NCBI RefSeq assembly: GCF_023073415.1
Contig: NZ_JADPJL010000041.1
Location: forward strand, 17,743 to 81,742
DNA: 64,000 bases
Source of the DNA: Bradyrhizobium sp. 190
GTDB lineage: Bacteria > Pseudomonadota > Alphaproteobacteria > Rhizobiales > Xanthobacteraceae
Direction of reading: 5' to 3'
The position numbers were made by a program, and so were the translations under genes. Below the pieces are notes generated by a model. The model searched no databases. It saw only the letters and a program-made list of their open reading frames with translations, and was not told the DNA's origin. Below, in pieces: positions 1 to 7,682 of the stretch; the stretch's first letter is position 1, and each line of letters opens with the position of its first letter.

Positions 1-93
1 ACCGCGGAGAACATTGTCCCCGTCGGCGTCATTGCGCCCGACCATGTCGTAACGCCCGCGCCGCTCGTCGACTACCTCATCGCCAACGGGTGA
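1..93 (+). CDS. CoA-transferase subunit A, C-terminal end (partial)
   Basis: An open frame enters from the left edge and stops at TGA 91-93, leaving the last 30 residues. These read as a smooth beta-rich tail, and the stop lies three bases before the ATG of a clear CoA-transferase subunit B. Subunits A and B of 3-oxoacid or glutaconate-type CoA-transferases are usually encoded in this order and act as a heterotetramer, so this is very probably subunit A. The identification rests mostly on position, because too little sequence is visible for motifs. Confidence 0.6.
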   Translation, partial: TAENIVPVGVIAPDHVVTPAPLVDYLIANG

Positions 94-96
94 CCC

Positions 97-747
97 ATGG
101 ACGCTCAATCGCTCATCGCGCGACGGGTGGCACGCGAACTTCGCGCAGGTAACCTCGTCAATCTCGGCATAGGGATTCCGACGCTGGTCGCGAACTTCGT
201 TCCGTCCGATCTCAAGGTATTTTTTCAGTCGGAGAACGGATTGATCGGCACGGGACCGATGCCGGAGCAAGGCATGGCCCACCCCCTGCTCACCGATGCC
301 GGCGGACGGCCGATCAGTGCCCTGCCCGGCGCATGCGTCTTCGACAGCGCGATGTCGTTCGGATTGATCCGCGGCGGTCACGTGGACATAACGGTCCTCG
401 GCGGCCTTCAGGTCGACGCAGAAGGGCACCTCGCAAACTGGATGATCCCCGGCAAGATGGTGCCGGGGATGGGCGGTGCGATGGACCTGGTGAGCGGAGC
501 AAAGCGCGTCATTGTCGCCATGCAGCACGCCGCCAAAGGGAAATCTAAAATTGTCCAGAAATGTGCGCTGCCGCTGACCTCTTCCCGGCCGGTCGATCTC
601 GTCGTCACCGACATGGCGGTGATCGGCTTTTCCGGCGGAAGGATAACGCTGCAGGAGACCGCGCCGGGCGTCACCGTGGCCGAGGTCATGGCGGTGACGG
701 AAGCGGATTTGTTCATTCCAGCCAGCGTTCCAGAGATGAAGATCTGA
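97..747 (+). CDS. 3-oxoacid CoA-transferase subunit B
   Basis: A 216-residue protein that moves CoA between acyl-CoA and a carboxylic acid. It has the family hallmarks: GIGIP at residues 24-28 and the SENG motif at 45-48, whose Glu46 is the expected catalytic glutamate forming the glutamyl-CoA intermediate. The length fits the PcaJ/ScoB class. It starts three bases after the preceding subunit A, so the two are translationally coupled. The MaoC-type hydratase follows 30 bp downstream, suggesting a short fatty-acid or aromatic-acid degradation operon that began before the window. The substrate (succinyl-CoA:3-ketoacid, 3-oxoadipate or another) cannot be told from sequence. Confidence 0.88.
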   Translation: MDAQSLIARRVARELRAGNLVNLGIGIPTLVANFVPSDLKVFFQSENGLIGTGPMPEQGMAHPLLTDAGGRPISALPGACVFDSAMSFGLIRGGHVDITVLGGLQVDAEGHLANWMIPGKMVPGMGGAMDLVSGAKRVIVAMQHAAKGKSKIVQKCALPLTSSRPVDLVVTDMAVIGFSGGRITLQETAPGVTVAEVMAVTEADLFIPASVPEMKI

Positions 748-777
748 CCCCGCAGCGTGCTCGAGTAAGGACCTGAC

Positions 778-1236
778 ATGCGCATCTTCAGCGATTTCAG
801 TGAGTTCAAGGCGGCGGTCGGCAGCGAACTCGGAACCAGCGAATGGATTGAAGTCACCCAGGAACGCATCAACCTCTTTGCGCAGGCGACCTGCGACGAT
901 CAATGGATCCATGTCGACCAGGAGCGGGCGAAGAAAGAACTTCCCGGTGGTATCACCATTGCCCACGGACTCCTGTCGCTCAGCCTGGCGCCGATGTTCA
1001 TTCGTTCCGTGATGGGCTGCAAGGGCCTGCGCAACACCTTGAACTATGGCGCGGACCGGATACGTTACCTCTCGCCTGTCTCAGCCGGCTCACGAATCAG
1101 GGGCCACACCAGCATCGCGGAAGTGGAGGACGTCCCGCCCGATGGTCTGAGAGTCAACTATCATATGGTGATCGAAATCGAAGGCGGTCAGCGTCCTGCG
1201 TGCGTCGCCGAACTGATCGCATTGCACTACCGCTGA
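778..1236 (+). CDS. MaoC family hydratase (NodN-like)
   Basis: A 152-residue single hot-dog-fold protein of the MaoC/NodN type. Such enzymes hydrate enoyl-CoA thioesters or are close relatives without a proven substrate. The signature ATCDDQWIHVD (residues 37-47) places the presumed catalytic Asp40 and His45 five residues apart as in (R)-hydratases, and the IAHG segment (61-64) follows as expected. The ATG at 778 lies 30 bp after the CoA-transferase stop. Cotranscription with the CoA-transferase genes suggests a role in acyl-CoA metabolism. Confidence 0.82.
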   Translation: MRIFSDFSEFKAAVGSELGTSEWIEVTQERINLFAQATCDDQWIHVDQERAKKELPGGITIAHGLLSLSLAPMFIRSVMGCKGLRNTLNYGADRIRYLSPVSAGSRIRGHTSIAEVEDVPPDGLRVNYHMVIEIEGGQRPACVAELIALHYR

Positions 1237-1281
1237 TCGTGTTGCTGGAGACGCGGCTAGCAGATCCGTCGGAAGCATCGG

Positions 1282-1572
1282 ATGAAGAAGCACAGCTGGT
1301 ATGTGACCTTCGAAATTCCATGGAGAGGTACAGCTGTCCGAAGCCGGCGCTCTCGGTCGACGCAAACGTTTGAAACCGAAATCGAAGCCAAGAACTTTGC
1401 ACGCGCCAAGTTCGAGGAAGGATTAGTCGTGACCGCTGGCACAATCATTCCTCACTTGCCAAGGCGCGCGATCGCATCGGGAAGCATTACGTCATGGCTT
1501 GACGAAGGACGGGAACAAGACAGCGGCGACGCGGCGGAAAGTACCGACCCGCGGTCAAGGAAGATCGAATAA
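1282..1572 (+). CDS. Small hypothetical protein
   Basis: A 96-residue hydrophilic protein starting MKKHSWYVTFEIPWRG. I do not recognise a domain. The first 55 residues read like a compact soluble fold with an amphipathic segment (EIEAKNFARAKFEEG). The tail is polar and rich in Ser, Asp and Arg and is probably disordered. It lies 45 bp after the MaoC gene on the same strand. Real coding is likely from the non-random composition, but no function can be given. Confidence 0.55.
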   Translation: MKKHSWYVTFEIPWRGTAVRSRRSRSTQTFETEIEAKNFARAKFEEGLVVTAGTIIPHLPRRAIASGSITSWLDEGREQDSGDAAESTDPRSRKIE

Positions 1573-1801
1573 TCCGCAGCGTTCAAAGGGGGACCACAAC
1601 CCTACGAAGCACGCTTCCGCCATGTGCACGATAATCAACAGAACGATAATGAGCGCTCGCCAATTGCTCTTGAATGTTGCCATTTTGGCACGGGCCTTTC
1701 GCCTAAAGTACGTAGGCTTCAGTTGCAAGTTGGAATCAATGCAATGCCCGCAACACCCGTTGGCGGGGACAATTTAAAGCCAACGGAAATGGAGAGATAA
1801 A

Positions 1802-2572
1802 ATGAAGAGTTTTCTGCTGGCTACCGTTGGTCTTGTAGCATTGGTCGGCATCGCCGGCCCGGCATCCGCTGCAGATATGGCGGTCAAGGCACGGCCACCC
1901 GCACCGGTCCTGGCTCCGATTTACGACTGGACCGGTTTCTACATCGGCGCCAACGGCGGCTGGGGTCAGAGCCGCAATTGTTGGGATTTCGTTAACGACG
2001 GTGTGTTCGTGTTGGGCACCTTCGCTGAGGGCTGCAACTCGCGGTCCGGAGGCGTCGCCGGCGGCCAGATCGGTTATCGCTGGCAAGCCAATCAGTGGGT
2101 GTTTGGCGTGGAAGCCCAGGGCGATTGGGCAGATCTCAGCCACACGCGCGTCAGCCTGCTCGATCCTACGCTCTCGCTTCGCACCAAAACCGATGGCATC
2201 GGCCTCTTTACCGGCCAGATCGGTTACGCCTGGAATGCAGCGCTGCTGTACATAAAGGGCGGCGCGGCGGTGACCAGCAACCGCTTTAGCATCCTCGACA
2301 ACCTTAACTTCGGCGCTGAACTGGCTTCGGCAAGCTCGACCCGCTGGGGCGGCGTCGTGGGTGTCGGATTTGAGTACGGCTTTGCACCGAACTGGTCGGT
2401 CGGTCTTGAATACGACCACCTGTTCATGGGCGATGCCAATAATACGTTCACGATTGTCGCGCCTTTTGCCGCAGTGCTCAACAACCGGGTCAGCCAGGAC
2501 GTGGATATGGTCACCTTGCGCCTCAACTACCGCTTCGGCGGTTACGGGGCGCCTGTCGCAGCTCGCTACTGA
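1802..2572 (+). CDS. Outer-membrane beta-barrel protein, Omp31-like
   Basis: A 256-residue protein with a clear Sec signal peptide (cleavage near ASA-ADMA, about residue 24). It is followed by the short Pro-rich linker and YDWTGFYIGANGGWG block typical of Omp25/Omp31-family surface porins of Rhizobiales. The mature part alternates aromatic and polar residues as an eight-stranded barrel would, and it ends in RY, close to the usual aromatic C-terminal barrel signal. The gene stands alone, preceded by 229 bp of non-coding DNA and followed by a strong terminator. The exact role (structural protein, antigen or small porin) is unknown. Confidence 0.92.
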   Translation: MKSFLLATVGLVALVGIAGPASAADMAVKARPPAPVLAPIYDWTGFYIGANGGWGQSRNCWDFVNDGVFVLGTFAEGCNSRSGGVAGGQIGYRWQANQWVFGVEAQGDWADLSHTRVSLLDPTLSLRTKTDGIGLFTGQIGYAWNAALLYIKGGAAVTSNRFSILDNLNFGAELASASSTRWGGVVGVGFEYGFAPNWSVGLEYDHLFMGDANNTFTIVAPFAAVLNNRVSQDVDMVTLRLNYRFGGYGAPVAARY

Positions 2573-2603
2573 TCAACCGTTTGTCTCCAGCAAGCAAAGC
2601 CTT

Positions 2604-2631
2604 AGCCCCGGCACAATGCCGGGGCTTTTTT
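2604..2631 (+). terminator. Rho-independent terminator of the outer-membrane protein gene
   Basis: A perfect 10-bp stem AGCCCCGGCA / TGCCGGGGCT with a three-base loop is followed by six T residues. It lies 32 bp after the stop codon of the barrel protein. Confidence 0.93.
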
Positions 2632-2695
2632 CGTTAGTGCGAATGCTGGGTGCTGGCACTACTTGGCGAAAACCATAAAGGGCCGTCAGCGGCGC

Positions 2696-2709
2696 TTGAC
2701 CTAAATCAA
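2696..2709 (+). promoter_or_regulatory. FixK/FNR-type box
   Basis: TTGACCTAAATCAA matches the TTGAY-N4-RTCAA palindrome bound by FixK2/FNR regulators in Bradyrhizobium. It lies 85 bp upstream of the GTG start at 2795, a suitable distance for activating that gene. It is one of six such boxes in the first 17 kb. Confidence 0.65.
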
Positions 2710-2794
2710 CGCGCGGGGACGCATCAAAGAGCGTCGTGACCAACATAACCCATGCGAGTCATCGGCAGGTCATTGCTCCGGTGAGGAGGATGTT

Positions 2795-2968
2795 GTGCCC
2801 CACGTTCTAATCATCGTTAGCTGGCTTGGCGTTGCCAACGGCGCCGTGATTTCGACCCAGGAATTTACCAGCGCAGAGCGGTGCGACGCGGCTCGGCAGG
2901 CACTGATTGAGTACGCCAAGGCCCGGAGCTCTGACGAGACGTTAAGACCGCTCTGCATTCCAAAGTGA
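2795..2968 (+). CDS. Small hypothetical protein, predicted FixK target
   Basis: A 57-residue protein with a GTG start. A strong ribosome-binding sequence, GAGGAGGA at 2783-2790, fixes this start; the ATG at 2790 opens only a seven-codon frame. The N-terminus (about residues 2-20) is hydrophobic and could be a short signal or anchor. The rest contains Cys35 and Cys54 in a polar setting. It resembles small uncharacterised proteins I know from Bradyrhizobium. A FixK box 85 bp upstream predicts induction at low oxygen. Confidence 0.65.
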   Translation: MPHVLIIVSWLGVANGAVISTQEFTSAERCDAARQALIEYAKARSSDETLRPLCIPK

Positions 2969-3134
2969 AAAAGGGGCGGTTGCCGATGTACAATCGGTTG
3001 CCCGATGGCAGCGATGCACAACACAGTTTGATCAGTGCTGCTTACCAATTGATTTGCATCACCGGATTTGGATCGTCGTGGGGTTGGTTGACGGCAAGAC
3101 TCTCAAATGGGAGTGCTCGCCGGAGGACATCATC

Positions 3135-3317
3135 ATGCCGATGTGTCAGTCGCCTCGGATCTCTGATCCTCTGCTTCAAGCAGGCGGGCCGCCCGCCAAC
3201 GACAATTACCTGCCCGCAAGAATAGGTACCAGGTCTTCGCGCAAGACAAATAGCACCGTCAAGGCCGGCTGGCAGGCAATTCTCATCCTCTGCGCCGCCA
3301 CACTGTTGTTACTTTGA
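3135..3317 (+). CDS. Small hypothetical protein with C-terminal membrane segment
   Basis: A 60-residue frame beginning at the ATG at 3135. GGAGG at 3122-3126 lies eight bases upstream, and this is why I prefer this start to the longer open frame from a TTG at 3054. The N-terminal half is polar with an AGGPPANDN segment. The last 16 residues (WQAILILCAATLLLL and neighbours) are hydrophobic and could form a tail anchor. It follows the 2795 gene by 166 bp and may share its transcript. Coding is likely but not certain. Confidence 0.45.
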   Translation: MPMCQSPRISDPLLQAGGPPANDNYLPARIGTRSSRKTNSTVKAGWQAILILCAATLLLL

Positions 3318-3535
3318 ATGATTGATTTGCCTTGCGTCCGCACGTCGTGCATTTGGCCCGAAACTGACGACATGCCCCGACGAGGCTAGCGGCGCTTCTA
3401 CGGCGAGCGTCCGCGGGGAATTTTGAAATGGTCGAAGAATCCGCGGACAAGAAGGCTAAGACGGTCCGATTTCGGATCGAAAGTAGCTTGCTTCCGGAGT
3501 TTACCCACTCACGACGAGCAAGACTGCCGATGCCA

Positions 3536-3970
3536 TCACCAGATGTTGCCAAACCAGCCAAACTGCGGCTGCCGCGCTACGAGGAACGAACGGGGCGACA
3601 CGTGCCGCTTCACGACTTTGCGTTGTCGCTGCGGTTTCAGGTCTCGCCCTCCTGAGGTGGTTGGTTCCAGCCGCTTCACATCGGATGGTTGCATCAACGC
3701 AAATGCTTGGCGTTCCTTATCCCTTGGGGTGGCCGTTGCAGGATTGGCGACACGGTCTTCCGTGATCGCGGTCGGCGCGGGAACGATGGTTGGGAGGGTG
3801 GTATCGAACACGATACGCTCCGGCCATTTGCGATCAGAATGAATGCGGATAACGGGCGAATTGACGTGCGCACTCTCCATGACCGGCAGTCTGGTCAGGC
3901 ATGCGTCCAGAATGAACACCAGAGTGAACAATACTCCACCGACATAAAGGAAATATCGCGCCAGCGGCAT
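3536..3970 (-). CDS. Hypothetical membrane-anchored protein, predicted FixK target
   Basis: A 144-residue protein beginning MPLARYFLYVGG. Residues 5-24 form one hydrophobic segment (uncleaved anchor or signal). A periplasmic domain with the conserved-looking block IRIHSDRKWPERIVFDT follows, then a basic, proline-containing tail ending QPQFGWFGNIW. It belongs to a type of small envelope protein common in Bradyrhizobium and of unknown function. I use the internal start at 3970 because the upstream extension is not protein-like. A perfect FixK box lies 128 bp upstream. Confidence 0.75.
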   Translation of the reverse strand: MPLARYFLYVGGVLFTLVFILDACLTRLPVMESAHVNSPVIRIHSDRKWPERIVFDTTLPTIVPAPTAITEDRVANPATATPRDKERQAFALMQPSDVKRLEPTTSGGRDLKPQRQRKVVKRHVSPRSFLVARQPQFGWFGNIW

Positions 3971-4098
3971 GCGCTGTACTCCAGCGATTCCGCACCCGCT
4001 TCGAGATCGAGCTGGGTCAGAGGCTCCGGATCGATGCAGCCCTCTCAAGGTCAATCCAGAGTGCCGCTGGAAGACTGACGGCCTCCCCCTCGGCCGGC

Positions 4099-4112
4099 TT
4101 GATACAGATCAA
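4099..4112 (-). promoter_or_regulatory. FixK/FNR box (perfect TTGAT-N4-ATCAA)
   Basis: TTGATACAGATCAA is a perfect FixK/FNR palindrome. It lies 128 bp upstream of the minus-strand small protein at 3536-3970 and just beyond the 3' end of the ion-channel gene. The 3536-3970 gene is therefore the only sensible target. Confidence 0.8.
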
Positions 4113-4137
4113 GAGCGCGAGCGGTGTGCGTAAAATG

Positions 4138-4593
4138 CTACTTGTGCCATCCCCGCTTCTCGTGAGCTCCCTCTTCGCCGCTCGCCAGCAATGTCGTCCG
4201 CAACACCTCAAAGATCACCGCCGTCGACCAGCCGAACAACAGAACGCCATTCATCGCGGTCATCGGCCCTAGCAGAGACCAACGCTTGACCGGCGTCACG
4301 TCGCCATAGCCGAGCGTCGTGTAGTTTACAAAGGCGAAGTACACGAGATCGGCGCCTTCCGGCGCAACATCGACTGCCGCGTAAATCAATGACCAGACCA
4401 GCACCTCGGCGAGATGCGCGATCATCAGGACCGTCACGGTGGCGATCATGATCGCGATCAATCGAAGCGTCTGATATGCCGTCGCCAACTCATCCGCGCG
4501 GCGCGCCACCCTTATGACGGCCACCATCACCAGAGCATGGATCGCGATGTTGCAACCGCTTGCGGCCGCGCCAACGAGAAACTGACGCAACAT
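4138..4593 (-). CDS. Potassium-channel-like two-pore-helix membrane protein
   Basis: A 151-residue integral membrane protein. The pore-loop motif YTTLGYGDVTP (residues 94-104) contains the TxGYGD selectivity filter of K+ channels. It is preceded by two long hydrophobic segments (about 3-30 and 42-72) and followed by one (about 109-130), as in the bacterial ion_trans_2 family. The start at 4593 is fixed by GGAGG seven bases upstream; a longer frame to 4635 lacks such a site. It follows fabI on the same strand with an 80-bp gap and may be the last gene of the FixK-linked operon. There is no RCK or cyclic-nucleotide domain, so gating is unknown. Confidence 0.82.
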   Translation of the reverse strand: MLRQFLVGAAASGCNIAIHALVMVAVIRVARRADELATAYQTLRLIAIMIATVTVLMIAHLAEVLVWSLIYAAVDVAPEGADLVYFAFVNYTTLGYGDVTPVKRWSLLGPMTAMNGVLLFGWSTAVIFEVLRTTLLASGEEGAHEKRGWHK

Positions 4594-4673
4594 CGACACG
4601 CCTCCGGAGATCGACCGCGCTGCCGGGATCGGCAATCACGACGCCGGGATGTGATTGCGCCATGACTCTATGC

Positions 4674-5465
4674 TCAATCGATGATGTGGTATCCGCCGTC
4701 GATATACATGACGCCGCCCGTGATCAGCTTCGCGCCGTCGAGCGCCAGGAACGCCGTCGCGGCACCGACGTCGTCGATGCTGACGAGACTCCGCGTCGGC
4801 GCGGTGGTTTGTGCCTTGTCCATCAACTCGTCGAACTCGGGAATTCCCGAAGCTGCACGCGTCGCCAGCGGCCCCGGCGAAATCGCGTGCACCCGGATCC
4901 CCTTGGGACCGAGCTCAGCTGCGATATAGCGGACGGCGGCTTCGAGGCCCGCCTTCGCAACGCCCATGATGTTGTAGTTTTTGACGACCATCTGGCTGCC
5001 GTAATAGGTCATGGTGAACAGCGTTCCGCCGTTTTTCATCAACGGCTCCGCCAGATGCGCCATCCGCATGAACGACCAGCAGGAAACGTCCATCGTCTTG
5101 AGGAAGCCGTCGCGCCCGACATCGACCACGCGCCCATGAAGCGCTTCCTTCGGAGAGAAGGCAATCGAGTGAAGCAGAAAATCGAGCTGTCCCCACTCCT
5201 TGGCGATCCGTTCAAACACCTGTTCGGTCTGCCCTTCGGTATTCACATCGAGCGGCATGAAGATCGAGGCCTCGAGCGCCTTCGCCAGCGGCTCGACGTG
5301 CTTCCTGGCGCGTTCGTTCAGATAGGTGACGGCGAGCTCCGCGCCCAAGGCCCGAAATGCCTTGGCGCATCCCCATGCGATCGACTGATCGTTGGCGATA
5401 CCCACGATCAGCCCCTTCCGGCCCTTCAGCGCAACCTTGGTTTCTGGAAATACGGGAATTGTCAT
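4674..5465 (-). CDS. fabI: Enoyl-ACP reductase (NADH), FabI
   Basis: A 263-residue short-chain-dehydrogenase-fold enzyme for the last step of fatty-acid elongation, reducing enoyl-ACP. The FabI-specific nucleotide motif GIANDQSIAWG is at residues 22-32. The catalytic Tyr and Lys are in YNIMGVAK with the FabI spacing, preceded by the second conserved Tyr in the TYYG stretch. The start ATG overlaps the ackA stop by four bases (ATGA), with GGGAGAG upstream, so it is translationally coupled to acetate kinase. Its place in a FixK-linked operon suggests a second, condition-specific FabI, with the housekeeping copy elsewhere; that is inference. Confidence 0.92.
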   Translation of the reverse strand: MTIPVFPETKVALKGRKGLIVGIANDQSIAWGCAKAFRALGAELAVTYLNERARKHVEPLAKALEASIFMPLDVNTEGQTEQVFERIAKEWGQLDFLLHSIAFSPKEALHGRVVDVGRDGFLKTMDVSCWSFMRMAHLAEPLMKNGGTLFTMTYYGSQMVVKNYNIMGVAKAGLEAAVRYIAAELGPKGIRVHAISPGPLATRAASGIPEFDELMDKAQTTAPTRSLVSIDDVGAATAFLALDGAKLITGGVMYIDGGYHIID

Positions 5466-6679
5466 GACGCTCTCTCCCGTTTCAGGCTGGAGGATGAGTG
5501 CCTGTTCCACAGCAGCGACAATGTGTGCTGTGCGATCATGAGTTCTTCATCGGTCGGCACGACGTAGACCGGAATTCGGCTGTCCGCGCGCGATATCCGA
5601 AGGCTGTGGCGAGCGTTCTCGGCCAGGTCGAGAGACACCCCGAGCCATTCGAGCCGCTCCGCGATCCGTGCCCGAATGCCGACGGAATTTTCACCGATCC
5701 CGGCGGTGAAGACCAAACCATCGAGGCCTTGCAGGGCCGCTGCCAGCATTCCGGCCTGCAGCGAAACCCTGTGGACGAAATAGTCGACGGCAAACGCCGC
5801 GTGGGGATCGCTGCTGTTCTGGAGCTCCCGCATGTCGTTGCTGACGCCGGAAAGTCCCTTCAGCCCGCAATCGCGATAGAGAAAATCCTGCACCTTGGCG
5901 GGCGACATGCCCTTTTCGGTCATCAGGTAAAGGATAACGCCGGGATCGATCTGGCCGGTGCGCGTTCCCATCGGAAGTCCATCGAGCGCGGTGAAGCCCA
6001 TTGTGCTCTCCACGCTGCGTCCGCCGTGTATGGCGCACATGGACGCGCCGCTTCCGAGATGCGCCACGATCACCCGGCCCCTCGCGATTTCAGGTGCGAC
6101 GTCCGGCAGGGTCTTTGCGATGTACTCATAGGAAAGACCATGAAATCCGTAACGGCGGACTCCCTCCTCGTGCAGCCGGCGCGGTATGGCGTAGTGGTCC
6201 GCGACCTCGTCGTGGTCACGGTGAAAGGCCGTATCGAAGCAGGCGACCTGCGGCAGAGCGGGAAACTTGGCGAGCAGGGTTCGGATCGGCGCCAGGTTGT
6301 GGGGCTGATGCAACGGCGCAAGTGCTGTCAACCGCTCAAGACGCGCGATCACGCCGTGGTCGATCAGCACAGGGCGGTCGTAGTCGGGACCGCCATGGAC
6401 GACGCGGTGGCCGACGGCGAGCGGGTTCAATTGATGTTCGTCCCGTAGCCAGGCGCTGGCGAGCATCAAAGCGGTCGGAACGTCTGATACAGCCTCGATC
6501 GGATAGCATCGATCCGCCAACGCCTCCCCTGCCGCCCCGCTAGCGCGTAGCCGTGGACGGCTGCCGATCCCGTCCATCAGCCCCTTGATCTGCCGGCGCA
6601 GCCCACCGTTACCATCCACGGCAAACACCTGGAACTTGACGCTTGAGGAGCCTCCATTGACGACAAGGATGATATCCAT
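5462..6679 (-). CDS. ackA: Acetate kinase
   Basis: A 405-residue ASKHA-fold kinase that makes ATP and acetate from acetyl phosphate. The N-terminal phosphate-binding motif VNGGSSSVKF starts at residue 6, and the acetate-kinase signatures GHRVVHGG, CFDTAFH and GIGENS are all present in order. The ATG at 6679 is used because the open frame beyond it does not resemble the family. The start lies five bases after the phosphotransacetylase stop, and the end overlaps fabI by four bases. Together with pta it forms the substrate-level phosphorylation branch expected under oxygen limitation. Confidence 0.94.
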   Translation of the reverse strand: MDIILVVNGGSSSVKFQVFAVDGNGGLRRQIKGLMDGIGSRPRLRASGAAGEALADRCYPIEAVSDVPTALMLASAWLRDEHQLNPLAVGHRVVHGGPDYDRPVLIDHGVIARLERLTALAPLHQPHNLAPIRTLLAKFPALPQVACFDTAFHRDHDEVADHYAIPRRLHEEGVRRYGFHGLSYEYIAKTLPDVAPEIARGRVIVAHLGSGASMCAIHGGRSVESTMGFTALDGLPMGTRTGQIDPGVILYLMTEKGMSPAKVQDFLYRDCGLKGLSGVSNDMRELQNSSDPHAAFAVDYFVHRVSLQAGMLAAALQGLDGLVFTAGIGENSVGIRARIAERLEWLGVSLDLAENARHSLRISRADSRIPVYVVPTDEELMIAQHTLSLLWNRHSSSSLKRERAS

Positions 6680-6684
6680 GGCCG

Positions 6685-7656
6685 TCACGCTGCAATTGTC
6701 TGGGCGCGGCGCCGGCGCGCATCGGCATAGAGCGTCGCGACCGCGCAAGATGCCATGCGCGCTCTCGGTGAATCGGCGCGCGACGTCAACACGATCGGAA
6801 CGCGAGCACCCAATACGATCCCGGCACTATCCGCCTTCGCGAAGTACGCCAGGTTCTTGGCCAACATGTTGCCGGCCTCGAGATCCGGCACTACCAGGAT
6901 CTGCCCTCGTCCTGCAACTTCCGACTTTATGCCCTTGATCCGCGCCGCTTCCGGGTCGACTGCGTTGTCAAATGCGAGCGGCCCATCCAGCAGCCCGCCC
7001 GTGATCTGCCCGCGGTCCGCCATCTTGCAGAGCGCAGCCGCCTCGATGGTCGACGGTATCTTGGATGTAATGGTCTCGACCGCCGAGAGAATAGCGACTC
7101 GGGGAGATGTGCCGATTCCGATCTGGATATAGAGATCAATCGCATTCTGTATGATGTCACGCTTGACATCGAGGTCCGGAAAAATATTGATCGCGGCATC
7201 GGTGATGAACACGGTCTCGCTATAAGTCGGAACATCCATGATGAAGACGTGACTGATCCGCCTCTCCGTGCGCAGCCCGGTCGTCTTCGCGGTAACGCTT
7301 CGCATAAGTTCGTCGGTGTGCAGGCTTCCCTTCATCAGCATCTCGCCCTTGGCCGCGTGAACCAGTTCGACGGCCTTTGCCGCGGCGGCCTCGCTATGAG
7401 GGGCATCGATCAGTTCGAACCCGCTGATATCGATGCCATGTTTGAACGCGGCCGCCTTGATCTTCGCCGATGGCCCGACAAGTGTCGGCTTGATGATACC
7501 GGCTTGCGCTGCATCGGCCACGCCGCGCAGCGAGCTTTCGTCGCATGGATGCACGACGATGGTAGCCGCCGCAGGGATGGTTTTCGCCGCTGCGATGAGA
7601 CGATCATATTTGGCGCCGGGTTTGGCTTCGGCCGTTTCCCGAGATGCAATGCTCAT
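6685..7656 (-). CDS. pta: Phosphate acetyl/butyryltransferase
   Basis: A 323-residue PTA_PTB-family enzyme. It swaps CoA for phosphate on acetyl-CoA (or butyryl-CoA), giving the acyl phosphate that the following kinase uses. Family features include the central MKGSLHTDELM block, the GLRTERRISHVF stretch and the C-terminal LAYFAKADSAGIVLGARVPIVLTSR segment. The length matches the short single-domain class. The start is the ATG at 7656 with GGGAG six bases upstream; the in-frame TTG at 7662 is not needed. It is 26 bp behind the DUF3141 gene and five bases ahead of ackA. Acetyl versus butyryl preference cannot be read from sequence. Confidence 0.9.
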   Translation of the reverse strand: MSIASRETAEAKPGAKYDRLIAAAKTIPAAATIVVHPCDESSLRGVADAAQAGIIKPTLVGPSAKIKAAAFKHGIDISGFELIDAPHSEAAAAKAVELVHAAKGEMLMKGSLHTDELMRSVTAKTTGLRTERRISHVFIMDVPTYSETVFITDAAINIFPDLDVKRDIIQNAIDLYIQIGIGTSPRVAILSAVETITSKIPSTIEAAALCKMADRGQITGGLLDGPLAFDNAVDPEAARIKGIKSEVAGRGQILVVPDLEAGNMLAKNLAYFAKADSAGIVLGARVPIVLTSRADSPRARMASCAVATLYADARRRRAQTIAA

Positions 7657-7682
7657 GTCCAACTCCCAAGCACATTAAGAGA

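Noticed and set aside
1684..1704. Possible sigma-54 promoter upstream of the outer-membrane protein (TGGCACG then TTTCGC)
   Set aside because: The -12 element is TTTCG, not TTGC, so the conserved GC is missing.
3428..3655. Plus-strand 75-codon frame overlapping the 3536-3970 gene
   Set aside because: It overlaps the 3' part of a better-supported minus-strand gene and lacks a ribosome-binding site.
5498..6448. Long plus-strand open frame across acetate kinase
   Set aside because: It is antisense to a fully recognisable ackA; high GC content creates long spurious frames. Its composition is rich in Arg/His/Pro without any motif.
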